From: a virus | IMG/VR virus record: IMGVR_UViG_3300023202_000383 | Location: 186,001 to 250,000 of that record | Direction: 5' to 3' (one strand) | DNA length: 64,000 bases | Shown: positions 41,893 to 50,138 of the stretch, piece after piece | Position numbering within the stretch: position 1 is the stretch's first letter | Layout: every line of letters starts with the position of its first letter | Program-made: the position numbers and the translations under genes | The notes under the pieces: generated by a model | The model's input: the letters and a program-made list of their open reading frames with translations, nothing else | Told to the model about the DNA's origin: nothing | Databases searched by the model: none

Positions 41893-42460
41893 ACGCACAT
41901 GGAAATGGCAACTCGCAGCTATCCAGAAGCTGATTCCAGACGCTCAGGTCGTGAGAGACGACGAGGGCTATCGGGTAGATGCTGCTGCTAAGATAGGCGG
42001 CTATACCGCCGCAGAGCGATTCGATGACCCATTTACTGAGATTGATAGCACCGCAGATAGCCCAGGTGAAGCAGTTATCAAATGGTATGACGCTGTAAGC
42101 TGCTCCGATCCAACACTGTATGTGGCTTACAAAGGCAAGAAGTTCATGCCAGATCCAATTCGAGGCGAATGGCGTGAATTAAGCGACGAAGACGCAGAAT
42201 GCCTTCTCGATACCAGAAAGTCATTCAGGGCGATCCAGCAATCCGAAGCTGTCAAGCCGCAGCACAGAGCGGTCAATATAGATAGTTTCGAAGATTACGA
42301 AGACCCGTCTGAATTGGAGAAGAAGGAAGACAAACCCGAACCTCAAAAAGATAGTGTCCTGGTAGACCATATAAAATTCGGTGCCAAAGCACTCGGACTG
42401 GCATTCTTGATAGGATTTGGCAGAGCCTGGTGGTCGAGCGATACCAGAGAACGCAGATAA
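41885..42460 (+). CDS. Hypothetical protein with C-terminal membrane segment
   Basis: 191 residues from the ATG at 41885 with GAGAGGAACG upstream. The N-terminus WKWQLAAIQKLIPDAQVVRD is of a kind seen in small phage proteins. Residues about 150-185 contain FGAKALGLAFLIGFGRAWW, a probable membrane helix with a charged tail. Function unknown. Confidence 0.5.
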   Translation: MAKRTWKWQLAAIQKLIPDAQVVRDDEGYRVDAAAKIGGYTAAERFDDPFTEIDSTADSPGEAVIKWYDAVSCSDPTLYVAYKGKKFMPDPIRGEWRELSDEDAECLLDTRKSFRAIQQSEAVKPQHRAVNIDSFEDYEDPSELEKKEDKPEPQKDSVLVDHIKFGAKALGLAFLIGFGRAWWSSDTRERR

Positions 42461-42528
42461 TTCTTGGCTCCATCAAACTACGTTACTGTGTCCCGTGCAC
42501 TAGCGTATGCTAGAGGAGAACACTTAGA

Positions 42529-42603
42529 TTGGCGAGAGACAACTTAAAATTGAAAACATCTATCAGTCTCCGCAAAGCCAACCTACGTGTAAGTGACCAC
42601 TAA
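42529..42603 (+). CDS. Possible 24-residue basic peptide
   Basis: TTG start with TAGAGGAG upstream; product LARDNLKLKTSISLRKANLR plus VSDH. The ribosome-binding site is strong but no downstream coupling is seen. The rest of 42461-42633 holds nothing recognised. Confidence 0.25.
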   Translation: MARDNLKLKTSISLRKANLRVSDH

Positions 42604-42633
42604 TTTATAGTTCTACCAGTCACACTCCTAAGC

Positions 42634-43062
42634 ATGCGTGAAAACCCACAAAGTATCGATGTAGGTGTCAACAAAGGCTCGCCTTTTTGCATGGCCTTTT
42701 TGTTTGCCAAAGATGGCCTCAAGGTATATAGCGGGTCTATCGACAGAATCGAAAGCGCAACATCTACGATGCCAGTTTGCCATGGTATCGTGCACATATA
42801 TTGTAAGATTTCTAACATGCGGAAATATTGGTCTCTGTTTGGCAACAGGCGTGGCCTTGAATTGCTGAAACTCTCGTGGAGGAAGAACGATCGGAGATTC
42901 AGCGGCAGATATGTCAAAAAGAATCACAAATACATTCTATATAGTGGGGAAGTCGACGATTATTACGGCTTCGAACCTAGACCTCTAAAAGAATTTAAGC
43001 TTATTGCGTCGTGGAGGAGGTTACCTAGCGAATTTCTGAATGAACTGGAGCCATATCAATGA
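42634..43062 (+). CDS. Hypothetical small phage protein
   Basis: 142 residues. A beta-rich middle (GIVHIYCKISNMRKYWSLFG, NHKYILYSGEVDDYYGFEPR) and basic segments. No family recognised. ATGA overlap with the next gene. Confidence 0.5.
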   Translation: MRENPQSIDVGVNKGSPFCMAFLFAKDGLKVYSGSIDRIESATSTMPVCHGIVHIYCKISNMRKYWSLFGNRRGLELLKLSWRKNDRRFSGRYVKKNHKYILYSGEVDDYYGFEPRPLKEFKLIASWRRLPSEFLNELEPYQ

Positions 43063-43421
43063 GAAAGAAAATCAGATGGTTCGAGTTCTTCGATAGTTCA
43101 AAGTATGTTGTGTCGAGAGTATTGGCTGTAGAAGCAGTAATGCTGGATAAGAAGCACCGCATTGTCAAAGCTGTTGATCGGCCTGGTGATGCATATTTCT
43201 CTATCACGCTAATCATCATCCCTCGCGACGATCCACAGTCTACAAGGCATACCTCGATTATCTATGATTCACATAACAACAGATGGGTATGGGCCAATCA
43301 CAAGAAGGTGGTCAGTTGGCCATCTAGATACAATCTCACGAAAGAGGACAAGTCGGTTATCGATAAGGCTGTCCATGAGTACGTAGCAACTGTCATAGAC
43401 CCGGAGGTTTCTAATGCATAA
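43059..43421 (+). CDS. DPDA-family small protein
   Basis: 120 residues. VEAVMLDKKHRIVKAVDRPG then DAYFSITLIII, and TSIIYDSHNNRWVWANHKKV, are family motifs. Overlaps the WGR gene by eight bases. Function unknown. Confidence 0.55.
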   Translation: MRKKIRWFEFFDSSKYVVSRVLAVEAVMLDKKHRIVKAVDRPGDAYFSITLIIIPRDDPQSTRHTSIIYDSHNNRWVWANHKKVVSWPSRYNLTKEDKSVIDKAVHEYVATVIDPEVSNA

Positions 43422-44025
43422 AGAAAAGCGATACTTCGTGCACACTGGTGGTAACGGAGAAAAGTCACACAACAAGTTTTGGGTTGTGTGGCAAGAGGCA
43501 GAGAATTCCGTTTCTACTATGAATGGAAGGCTCGGCACAAAAGGCCAAACCCGAACGAAGGAGAGTGATAAAGGTCTCTCGTGGAGTTCGTACGAAGCGT
43601 CTAGATATTATCAGACCAAAATTGACGAAAAGATGTACCGTAAGGGTTACCGCGAAGTAGATCAAGAGAAGTTCGAACTAATGAGCAAGTATGCCGAAGC
43701 TGTCGGATCCGCCAATAAGTTGATGGCTACCGAGTGGGTTGGATTCGACAACAGTGAACTGTCAGTTCGCCCAATACCAAAGAATGATATCATGGACCCT
43801 GATGCAGATATCGCGTTGCTGGCAACCGTTGAGACACGCAAGGTGATTGATGATTACAATGTGTTCGACATTGCCTATACAAATCACGGTGTCTATGCAA
43901 GACCTAAGAGGTATGTGGTCACCGGAATTGAGTCGGGTAGGTTCTCTGCAGTTGCAGAAGATAGCGACCTCGGTAAGATCGCCTATAAAGCGGTCGGTAT
44001 CGTTGAATTGAAGGTGGGAACATGA
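43414..44025 (+). CDS. WGR-domain protein
   Basis: 203 residues. NKFWVVWQEAENSVSTMNGR then LGTKGQTRTKE and SRYYQTKIDEKMYRKGYREV match a WGR domain (residues about 20-80), with WxxW and GRxGTxGQ in order. WGR domains bind nucleic acids in PARPs and in bacterial MolR-type proteins. The C-terminal half is unique. Overlaps both neighbours. Confidence 0.8.
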   Translation: MHKEKRYFVHTGGNGEKSHNKFWVVWQEAENSVSTMNGRLGTKGQTRTKESDKGLSWSSYEASRYYQTKIDEKMYRKGYREVDQEKFELMSKYAEAVGSANKLMATEWVGFDNSELSVRPIPKNDIMDPDADIALLATVETRKVIDDYNVFDIAYTNHGVYARPKRYVVTGIESGRFSAVAEDSDLGKIAYKAVGIVELKVGT

Positions 44026-44210
44026 AAATTATAATGGCTGGGACTGAATTGGACTTTGGTGCAAGCCCAACAAAGGGCGCAAAGGTCATAATCAACGACA
44101 TCGATATGAAAGATCTTATCATTGAAGTTGAAGCTGATAATGCCGAAGTTGTTATAGTTGATGGAATAATCACTATTAGAAAGAAACAAAGCGAGAATAT
44201 TAAGCTATAG
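44022..44210 (+). CDS. Small beta-rich protein
   Basis: 62 residues, ATGA overlap with the WGR gene. Alternating hydrophobic strands (AKVIINDIDMKDLIIEVEAD, VVIVDGIITIRKK). No family. Overlaps the end of the dCMP deaminase gene by six bases. Confidence 0.5.
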   Translation: MKIIMAGTELDFGASPTKGAKVIINDIDMKDLIIEVEADNAEVVIVDGIITIRKKQSENIKL

Positions 44211-44687
44211 ATTCTTAATTCTGTCGGCTGTATATTCCAATAGTGATAAGATGCCTGGTGATTTATAAGATTCTATACTTACACCAGCCATTTTAAGCAT
44301 ATTGAGCGTCGCTTGGAAGTCATTGTCATGCACACACACGCACTCTTGGGCGCTATATACTATTCTAGATATTCCCTTTTGAGCAAGCATTTTGGCGCAC
44401 GTTGAGCATGGCGGTCCGGTAACATAAGCAGTACCGCCAGTCAATAGGCCGTTGCTGAACATAATGGCATTCTGCTCAGCATGCACTAACCACATATACT
44501 TCTCTGGTCTAGTGCCAGGGATTTTAGAATCATCTATTCCTTGAATTGATCCGTTGTACCCGACGCCCAATATTCTGTGCTGGTCGTCAGTTATGACACA
44601 GCCATTCTTGTGTTCATGAGGATCAGAAGATCTGGCAGATACAAGAAACGCCATTGCTATAAAGTAATCATCCCATTCTGGCTTCAT
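44205..44687 (-). CDS. Deoxycytidylate (dCMP) deaminase
   Basis: 160 residues from the ATG at 44687 (MKPEWDDYFIAMAFLVSARS). Zinc motifs VHAEQNAI (HAE) and GPPCSTCAKML (PCxxC). NGCVITDDQHRILGVGYNG is the substrate-side region. It converts dCMP to dUMP for dTMP synthesis and pairs functionally with the DHFR at 7647. The longer TTG start at 44804 runs through the leader element and is rejected. Confidence 0.92.
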   Translation of the reverse strand: MKPEWDDYFIAMAFLVSARSSDPHEHKNGCVITDDQHRILGVGYNGSIQGIDDSKIPGTRPEKYMWLVHAEQNAIMFSNGLLTGGTAYVTGPPCSTCAKMLAQKGISRIVYSAQECVCVHDNDFQATLNMLKMAGVSIESYKSPGILSLLEYTADRIKNL

Positions 44688-44704
44688 ATTGTACAAATAC
44701 CTCA

Positions 44705-44742
44705 CGTTTTGATTGCCAGCAGCGGCGCGGCGAGACACGCGG
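44705..44742 (+). promoter_or_regulatory. Recurring leader element (before 44761)
   Basis: TTTTGATTGCCAGCAGCGGC then GCGGCGAGACACGCGG. GCGAGACAC is shared with other leaders. It lies between the divergent dCMP deaminase and ligase genes. Confidence 0.45.
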
Positions 44743-44760
44743 TAGCGGAGGAACGCACGT

Positions 44761-45408
44761 ATGAACGTCGATAAGTTTATGTATTTTTGGCCACCGAGAG
44801 CCAAGACTTCAGTAAAATTCGGATCTGACCATCAGAAAAAGCTCGCTGATTCGAATTTGTGGGTCGCACAATTCAAGCTCAATGGGCAACGCAACCTGAC
44901 ATATATTGACCCAGATGGAAATTTTCAATTCTGGAATAGGCACAAAGAGGAACATAGAAGTTACAGTCCGCCCGATTTCCTCAGGGACGAACTTAGAGAC
45001 GTTCTTGGAGTCGAACGAGGCAAATGGTCGGTGTTTGATGGTGAACTTCTCCACTTGAAGGATAAAACCATCAAGAACACTATCTATCTGTTTGACGTTC
45101 TAGTCTTTAATGGCAAATTCTTGTTGAATTCCACTTATTTCGATAGACATCAATTGCTTCGGGAAACAACAGGCACCACCGATGCTAGCAGAGACGACAT
45201 TGCAATCAAGCCAACTAAGCACGTTTGGGTTGCAGACACATTGCGGCCTAACGAGTGGGACGATGCATGGAAGCATACCGACATTAGCTATATTGAAGGA
45301 TTTGTATTCAAGAAGGTCGATGCTAGATTGAAACCGTGCATCGTGGAGAAGAATAACACTGAGTGGCAAATTCGCTGCCGCAAACCAACCAAGAACTATC
45401 AGTTTTAA
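44761..45408 (+). CDS. Minimal ATP-dependent polynucleotide ligase / nucleotidyltransferase
   Basis: 215 residues. Motif I FKLNGQR (Lys39), motif III FDGELLH, IIIa YLFDVLVFNG, IV IEGFVFKK and V WQIRCRKPTK are all present. This is a catalytic nucleotidyltransferase domain without an OB-fold, so it is shorter than ATP-dependent DNA ligases. It seals nicks in DNA or RNA; which one is not decided. Good GGAGGAAC site. Confidence 0.8.
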   Translation: MNVDKFMYFWPPRAKTSVKFGSDHQKKLADSNLWVAQFKLNGQRNLTYIDPDGNFQFWNRHKEEHRSYSPPDFLRDELRDVLGVERGKWSVFDGELLHLKDKTIKNTIYLFDVLVFNGKFLLNSTYFDRHQLLRETTGTTDASRDDIAIKPTKHVWVADTLRPNEWDDAWKHTDISYIEGFVFKKVDARLKPCIVEKNNTEWQIRCRKPTKNYQF

Positions 45409-45417
45409 AGGCATCAA

Positions 45418-45801
45418 ATGTACACAATAGGTAATATTATATACGGCATTCCGCTTACGGAAGAACTTGAAAGAGCATTAGACAAATGCGGCATCGAAGA
45501 AGTCGAGTGTGTCGATTTCAATACGTATTATAGTGGTCACAGCGATTATACACCGGGCTACTTAGGCGTTGAATTGAAGAGATTTGATGAATGCAGCGGG
45601 AACATTCTCCTTAGCGAATTAGATGTTGATCTGTCAGGATCGCAACGGAAAGAAGTGGAGAAATTGGTAAATGCGCTTCCGGAGAGGATCGAAGAATATG
45701 TTGATGACGACCCTGAAGTTGGCGATGATGTGATGCAGCAAGTAAAACACATATTAAATGGGTTGAAGATCGACAAATACATCATTTGGAGCACCAGTTA
45801 A
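45418..45801 (+). CDS. Hypothetical acidic phage protein
   Basis: 127 residues. MYTIGNIIYGIPLTEELERA and YTPGYLGVELKRFDECSGN, then an acidic helical C-terminus. The YTxGYxGV pattern occurs in other small phage proteins, function unknown. Confidence 0.55.
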   Translation: MYTIGNIIYGIPLTEELERALDKCGIEEVECVDFNTYYSGHSDYTPGYLGVELKRFDECSGNILLSELDVDLSGSQRKEVEKLVNALPERIEEYVDDDPEVGDDVMQQVKHILNGLKIDKYIIWSTS

Positions 45802-45811
45802 GGAACAGCAA

Positions 45812-46144
45812 ATGCACAGAGCATGGGATGTCTATCGCACCGCACTAAACGAGCATACGGGACGTCTTTACCGTAAACATCTCGATACCGTTTTCTACAA
45901 CGATGGCTGCGATGAGCAGTACGTCCATTCCTCGCTTATCAACCACGACGGTTTCCCTTCAGATATCGAAATTGAGGGAGATGGGCTTGCTATTTGTTCC
46001 GCTTGTGAGGAGACTATTCCCGTAAGTGCTGTGAATTGCCCCCATTGCAAAGCCTATCTCGAAGATGAGTACAAATATCCCCACGTTTTTCCAATCAGTC
46101 GTGAAGTTTTGGAATATGCAGGAGAACTAGATGAAGACAGTTAA
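45812..46144 (+). CDS. Small protein with zinc ribbon
   Basis: 110 residues. LAICSACEETIPVSAVNCPH then CKAYL gives CxxC...CxxC in the second half. A helical N-terminus. Overlaps the next gene by 14 bases. Confidence 0.55.
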   Translation: MHRAWDVYRTALNEHTGRLYRKHLDTVFYNDGCDEQYVHSSLINHDGFPSDIEIEGDGLAICSACEETIPVSAVNCPHCKAYLEDEYKYPHVFPISREVLEYAGELDEDS

Positions 46145-46586
46145 TGGGAAGCTAGAGGACAATGGAGACGGAACGTGGGCATTTACTTACATGAGCGAAT
46201 CAGTCACTCTGACTGATGAAGAGGTGAAGGAGTTCACGTCTCCGCCCCAAGAGTTGTCAGAGGAAGAATTACGCGAGATTGCAGAGGGAATCTACCACGG
46301 TAGGATTTTTTGTGACCGCCAGGTACATACTCCGCAAGAAATTCCAATGGTCTTCATGCCATTAGCACTTATGGATGACAAAGGCCGGGCTTCCATGATC
46401 TTGCAAGACGCCAATTTTGTCTATGAGTATGTCGAGAAGGCCGGTCCTAGATCGATTAATGGCATGCCGTGCTTTTTCTCGATGCGATTTCTCACAACTG
46501 ATCAAGCAAAAAAGGTTCTTGATTGTCATCACGAAATGGTAGAAGCACGTAAGGACGCCAATGAGACAGACGACGCTAGTAAATGA
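46131..46586 (+). CDS. Conserved phage protein of unknown function
   Basis: 151 residues. LREIAEGIYHGRIFCDRQVH, PMVFMPLALMDD and VEKAGPRSINGMPCFFSMRF are of a type I recognise from many large phages, always uncharacterised. The SINGxPxF strand is the best marker. Overlaps the next gene by 26 bases. Confidence 0.6.
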   Translation: MKTVNGKLEDNGDGTWAFTYMSESVTLTDEEVKEFTSPPQELSEEELREIAEGIYHGRIFCDRQVHTPQEIPMVFMPLALMDDKGRASMILQDANFVYEYVEKAGPRSINGMPCFFSMRFLTTDQAKKVLDCHHEMVEARKDANETDDASK

Positions 46587-47568
46587 CAAAATATGCGACC
46601 AAGTAAGAGCCGCATTGTCCAATAGCATTCATGATGTCCATGCTACTGCTAATTACTATCCATCCAACATGGTTTATGAGATCGTAGTACGGCATATGAC
46701 GAATGTCATATTTAAAGAAACGATTCCAGCATGCGATGGCTCGGTTTTATATGATTATATTGGTAAAATCAAGGATATCATCGATGATTATCTCGTAAGC
46801 TATAACAAATTGATGATTAAATGCGATCATTCAATAGAAGAAGTTAAGGTGCCACAGTCGTCATTCAAAATAGTTGATCATGGATTTGGTGCATGTTCAT
46901 ATCAGAGCGTTGGTTATACTAGATATTGTTGGGTTTGGTTCGATATTGTTGGTACACACCGACAATGGCTCAGATTCTATTGGAACAGGGACGATATCAA
47001 GCTGGACAAAATAAAGGATACACTGGAAAGAGATCGTAAGAATCGAGTTTATGAAGATAGCATAGGCGATAACAATCCTCCAAATTGTTTCTTGGTCGAT
47101 GATTCATTAGAAACGATGGTTATGTCATTTATTGATGGCAACGAGAAGCTTCTCAATATGGCCAAGAATCTGCCATTAAATAGATTAGGAACGAGAGAAG
47201 ACACCGAATGGAGTATCGTAATAAAACTCCGGCAGGGCGATGATTTAGTTCCATGCACAAATGGGACATCTGGCAATCCAGACGCTGATCTATGGATTGT
47301 TATCATAGATAACAACAATCAATATACGAACAAAATCGTGAAGGGTTTTGGAATGTCTCTGAGAGACAGCGGCGCAAAGGCTTTTAATCTTGAGAAGGCA
47401 GACAGACAATCGCCATTTATCGATGTAGACGAAGTGTCCATAATAAAGAGCAATAGATTTCACGCACAGTATCAGTACAAGATAACCGATCCGGTAAGAG
47501 AAGACGATGAATACTTGCCAATGATATTAAAGGAGAATATGCCAAGTGACGTATCAGGAAGCCGTTAA
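46561..47568 (+). CDS. DPDA-like protein, long form
   Basis: 335 residues. The N-terminal half is helical. GNPDADLWIVIIDNNNQYTN at about residue 240 matches the DPDA box. A second beta region ends HAQYQYKITDPVREDDEYLP. Overlaps the next gene by 23 bases. Function unknown. Confidence 0.5.
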   Translation: MRQTTLVNDKICDQVRAALSNSIHDVHATANYYPSNMVYEIVVRHMTNVIFKETIPACDGSVLYDYIGKIKDIIDDYLVSYNKLMIKCDHSIEEVKVPQSSFKIVDHGFGACSYQSVGYTRYCWVWFDIVGTHRQWLRFYWNRDDIKLDKIKDTLERDRKNRVYEDSIGDNNPPNCFLVDDSLETMVMSFIDGNEKLLNMAKNLPLNRLGTREDTEWSIVIKLRQGDDLVPCTNGTSGNPDADLWIVIIDNNNQYTNKIVKGFGMSLRDSGAKAFNLEKADRQSPFIDVDEVSIIKSNRFHAQYQYKITDPVREDDEYLPMILKENMPSDVSGSR

Positions 47569-48337
47569 CTTGGAGAGCGGGGATACTAGTGCCTTGCTGT
47601 TCAAGCTCGTAGAGTACTTTGAATCACATGGGTACTCCGTAAATACCAAGAAATTCTGGGTCGACGAATATGCTGGCCACGATGGGCGACATAAGAGAAT
47701 ATATATGGAGAAAGGAGAGAAACCTCCCACTAAGCCATCCGGTCTAGCAAAAGCATCATATATATCTGTGGTGGCCAAGAAAGAGACTACATCAGTTAGA
47801 TTCAACGATTTTGATAAATCTATTGATCTATATTACTCGACAAAACCACAATCAGAAGGCGGATCATATAGAAAGGTAGCTGGGGCATCGATAGATACCA
47901 ATAAATTCTTCTACGAGAGAAATCTCAGATCGCTCCTTGATAAGATTGACACTATCAACAGAACCGGGTCTTTAAAATCGGCCATATTCTCAACCGTCGA
48001 TTTTGATGGCGATAGATTCATACATGGCATTGGTGTTACGACCATAAACAACACAATTTCTTCGGCCAGCGTTAAAGGGATCATCACAATAGATGACAAT
48101 GGTAATATTAGAGAAGTCAAAGATGATCCAGATGCAGATGCATGGTTCCTGATAGAAGTTCAGTACAGATATGTGAATAGGCAGCCTGCAGATATCATAA
48201 CCGATGGTTCTAGTTGGGCACCAATACAAAAGAATCAGATAGTGTCTTTAGATCAGAGCATACCAAGGCTTACGCTCATAGATAGGGATTTAATTGAGGA
48301 AGCACTGGCCAGATATGTCAGCAAGCAGAATGGCTAG
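47546..48337 (+). CDS. DPDA-family protein, long form
   Basis: 263 residues. The C-terminal half holds VKGIITIDDNGNIREVKDDP, DADAWFLIEVQYRYV and DIITDGSSWAPIQKNQIVSL, a near-consensus signature; the end LTLIDRDLIEEALARYVSKQ is helical. Likely homologous to 40878 in its C-terminus (FIISLDQSLQ against QIVSLDQSIP). Function unknown. Confidence 0.6.
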   Translation: MTYQEAVNLESGDTSALLFKLVEYFESHGYSVNTKKFWVDEYAGHDGRHKRIYMEKGEKPPTKPSGLAKASYISVVAKKETTSVRFNDFDKSIDLYYSTKPQSEGGSYRKVAGASIDTNKFFYERNLRSLLDKIDTINRTGSLKSAIFSTVDFDGDRFIHGIGVTTINNTISSASVKGIITIDDNGNIREVKDDPDADAWFLIEVQYRYVNRQPADIITDGSSWAPIQKNQIVSLDQSIPRLTLIDRDLIEEALARYVSKQNG

Positions 48338-49995
48338 ATCACTATTTGCCACTTCTTTTTGCCAATATCGTGCACTTTTTTGTAACCGTTAGATATAAGT
48401 TCAGATTCGCTCTGGTCTCTTCTTCTATGGTATCTGATGCCATTTCGCATCCAACAATACGTTGGTGGCACATCTTTGATTTTTTGCATTCTCATATGTT
48501 CGTAAACCTTTCCATCGAACAGCCTATTATCGCTAAATGTTATAAGAGAGCCATTTATCAATTTATTTGATTTTATCCATTTCATTAGGTATGACCAGAT
48601 CCCATGAATTTTTATGGCCGGGTTTCTAGCCATCCTAGATATCTCCCAATCGTCTTTACAATTTATCCCACTAGGCTTTCTTATGGACAAGCATGCTGAC
48701 AGATTTCCATAAGCAAATACCCCAATATTATAAGATGCCGGGACACCACCCATGTAATGATACATATCATAAAATAACTTAGCTTCCTGGTTATCTATTA
48801 ATTTTATTTCGCATTTTTGTGGCCTTACTGATCTTGTTGGTTTTGCGCCAATTCCTTTTATAATATCTCGTTTTCTAGATATTTCATCGCCAAACAACTT
48901 CAATTTGCCGACGTTATATAAATCTGATTGTGCGTCTCTTATTTTATCAACTGCGTCTAAAAATATATTATCGTCCCATTTCCATTTAGCCAGATTTATG
49001 CATCTAGCAGTTATTCTAATATTGTCCGATTTATATCCTCTGCGTGAATTAATTCTGTCTATAGATGGAGCAAGCGGGCCTGATATTCTGTTATCTAGCG
49101 GCACACCAGACAATCCGCATCTGAGGATTCCATCCGAACTATGATCCAATATCGTTTGTCTGATATCAGATTCTATTAAGTTGAATTTATATTTTCTAAG
49201 TGATCCGGGGTTTGTGTAGATTCCGTTTATTGCAGATTTTGTTCTTTGTTTTATAGTTTCGTGTTCTGCCCATCCCCAATCTTGGTTATTTTCTGTGTTC
49301 AAGCCGTATATCGCAGCGCAGGCATCAATATCGTCCCATTTATTTCTACATAGACTATAAGTTAGTGCGACTATTCTAATATTATTTGGTTCATATCCCC
49401 TGGCATTGTCTATTCTATCAATAGACGGAGACAGGGGATCACTCATGGTGTCTAAAAGTTCGACTCCCGTTACAGAACATTTCATGTTGCATTCTTCTAG
49501 AATCCTTCTAACATCTTTTATCCCGATAGAAAATGATTTATGTCCAATTGCAGTTCTGATCTTACCATCTTTGACTTTTTTCCTTTTAGATTCAATAAGT
49601 TTGTGTTCAATTTTCAGACTTGATGGTCTAGTATAATCTGACTTGGAATATTTTTTGTAAGTTAGTTTTTTGCACTCTTTGCATTTACTGTCATAGTGCC
49701 ATGCAGATGTTGGTTCCTTGCAACAAGGAAAGAATGCATCAAAAGGTAATTCTTTTAAACAATTAGAGCATACTTTATGGTCTGGCTGGAGATTATTCTT
49801 TTCTTTTCGCCGCGACACATTCTTTTGTGCAGCAGCTTTTCTAGCATGATATCGCTCTCTTGCTGATTTATTTAGGCAATCTATGCATCTAGCAGTCAAC
49901 CCATGTTTTTGCCCCGGCCTTCGTTTCTTTTTTCTAAATTTATCGACAGGAAGGCTATTCAAACATTTAGTACATTTTTTGGTATCTTCTGGCAT
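48334..49995 (-). CDS. Double-HNH nuclease fused to Mom-like domain (copy 2)
   Basis: About 553 residues from the ATG at 49995 (MPEDTKKCTKCLNSLPVDKF). Residues 1-110 hold two CxxC zinc modules. Two tandem HNH-type domains follow: CSVTGVELLD with SPSIDRIDNARGYEPNNIRI (about 174-225), and CGLSGVPLDN with APSIDRINSRRGYKSDNIRI (about 294-345). A Mom-like domain lies at about 405-540: YHYMGGVPASYNIGVFAYGN, EISRM, TFSDNRLFDGKVYEHM. It differs in nuclease type from the other three but shares the C-terminal domain. A longer start at 50112 is in the leader of the MoxR gene. Confidence 0.75.
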   Translation of the reverse strand: MPEDTKKCTKCLNSLPVDKFRKKKRRPGQKHGLTARCIDCLNKSARERYHARKAAAQKNVSRRKEKNNLQPDHKVCSNCLKELPFDAFFPCCKEPTSAWHYDSKCKECKKLTYKKYSKSDYTRPSSLKIEHKLIESKRKKVKDGKIRTAIGHKSFSIGIKDVRRILEECNMKCSVTGVELLDTMSDPLSPSIDRIDNARGYEPNNIRIVALTYSLCRNKWDDIDACAAIYGLNTENNQDWGWAEHETIKQRTKSAINGIYTNPGSLRKYKFNLIESDIRQTILDHSSDGILRCGLSGVPLDNRISGPLAPSIDRINSRRGYKSDNIRITARCINLAKWKWDDNIFLDAVDKIRDAQSDLYNVGKLKLFGDEISRKRDIIKGIGAKPTRSVRPQKCEIKLIDNQEAKLFYDMYHYMGGVPASYNIGVFAYGNLSACLSIRKPSGINCKDDWEISRMARNPAIKIHGIWSYLMKWIKSNKLINGSLITFSDNRLFDGKVYEHMRMQKIKDVPPTYCWMRNGIRYHRRRDQSESELISNGYKKVHDIGKKKWQIVI

Positions 49996-50062
49996 TTTAA
50001 ATCCTCTATGTGTATTATACATTATATTTGAACGAGGGGACATCGAGGCAGAAGCATCACAA

Positions 50063-50098
50063 TTTTTGCTGAAACGTCGCAGCGCGACAAGACGCTGC
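50063..50098 (+). promoter_or_regulatory. Recurring leader element (before 50139)
   Basis: TTTTTGCTGAAACGTCGCAG then CGCGACAAGACGCTGC. GCAGCG and CGCTGC can pair over six bases. Leads to the MoxR ATPase gene. Confidence 0.45.
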
Positions 50099-50138
50099 AA
50101 GAAGTCTCTCACCGCGTCTCAAAGATAAGGAGAAGCAA

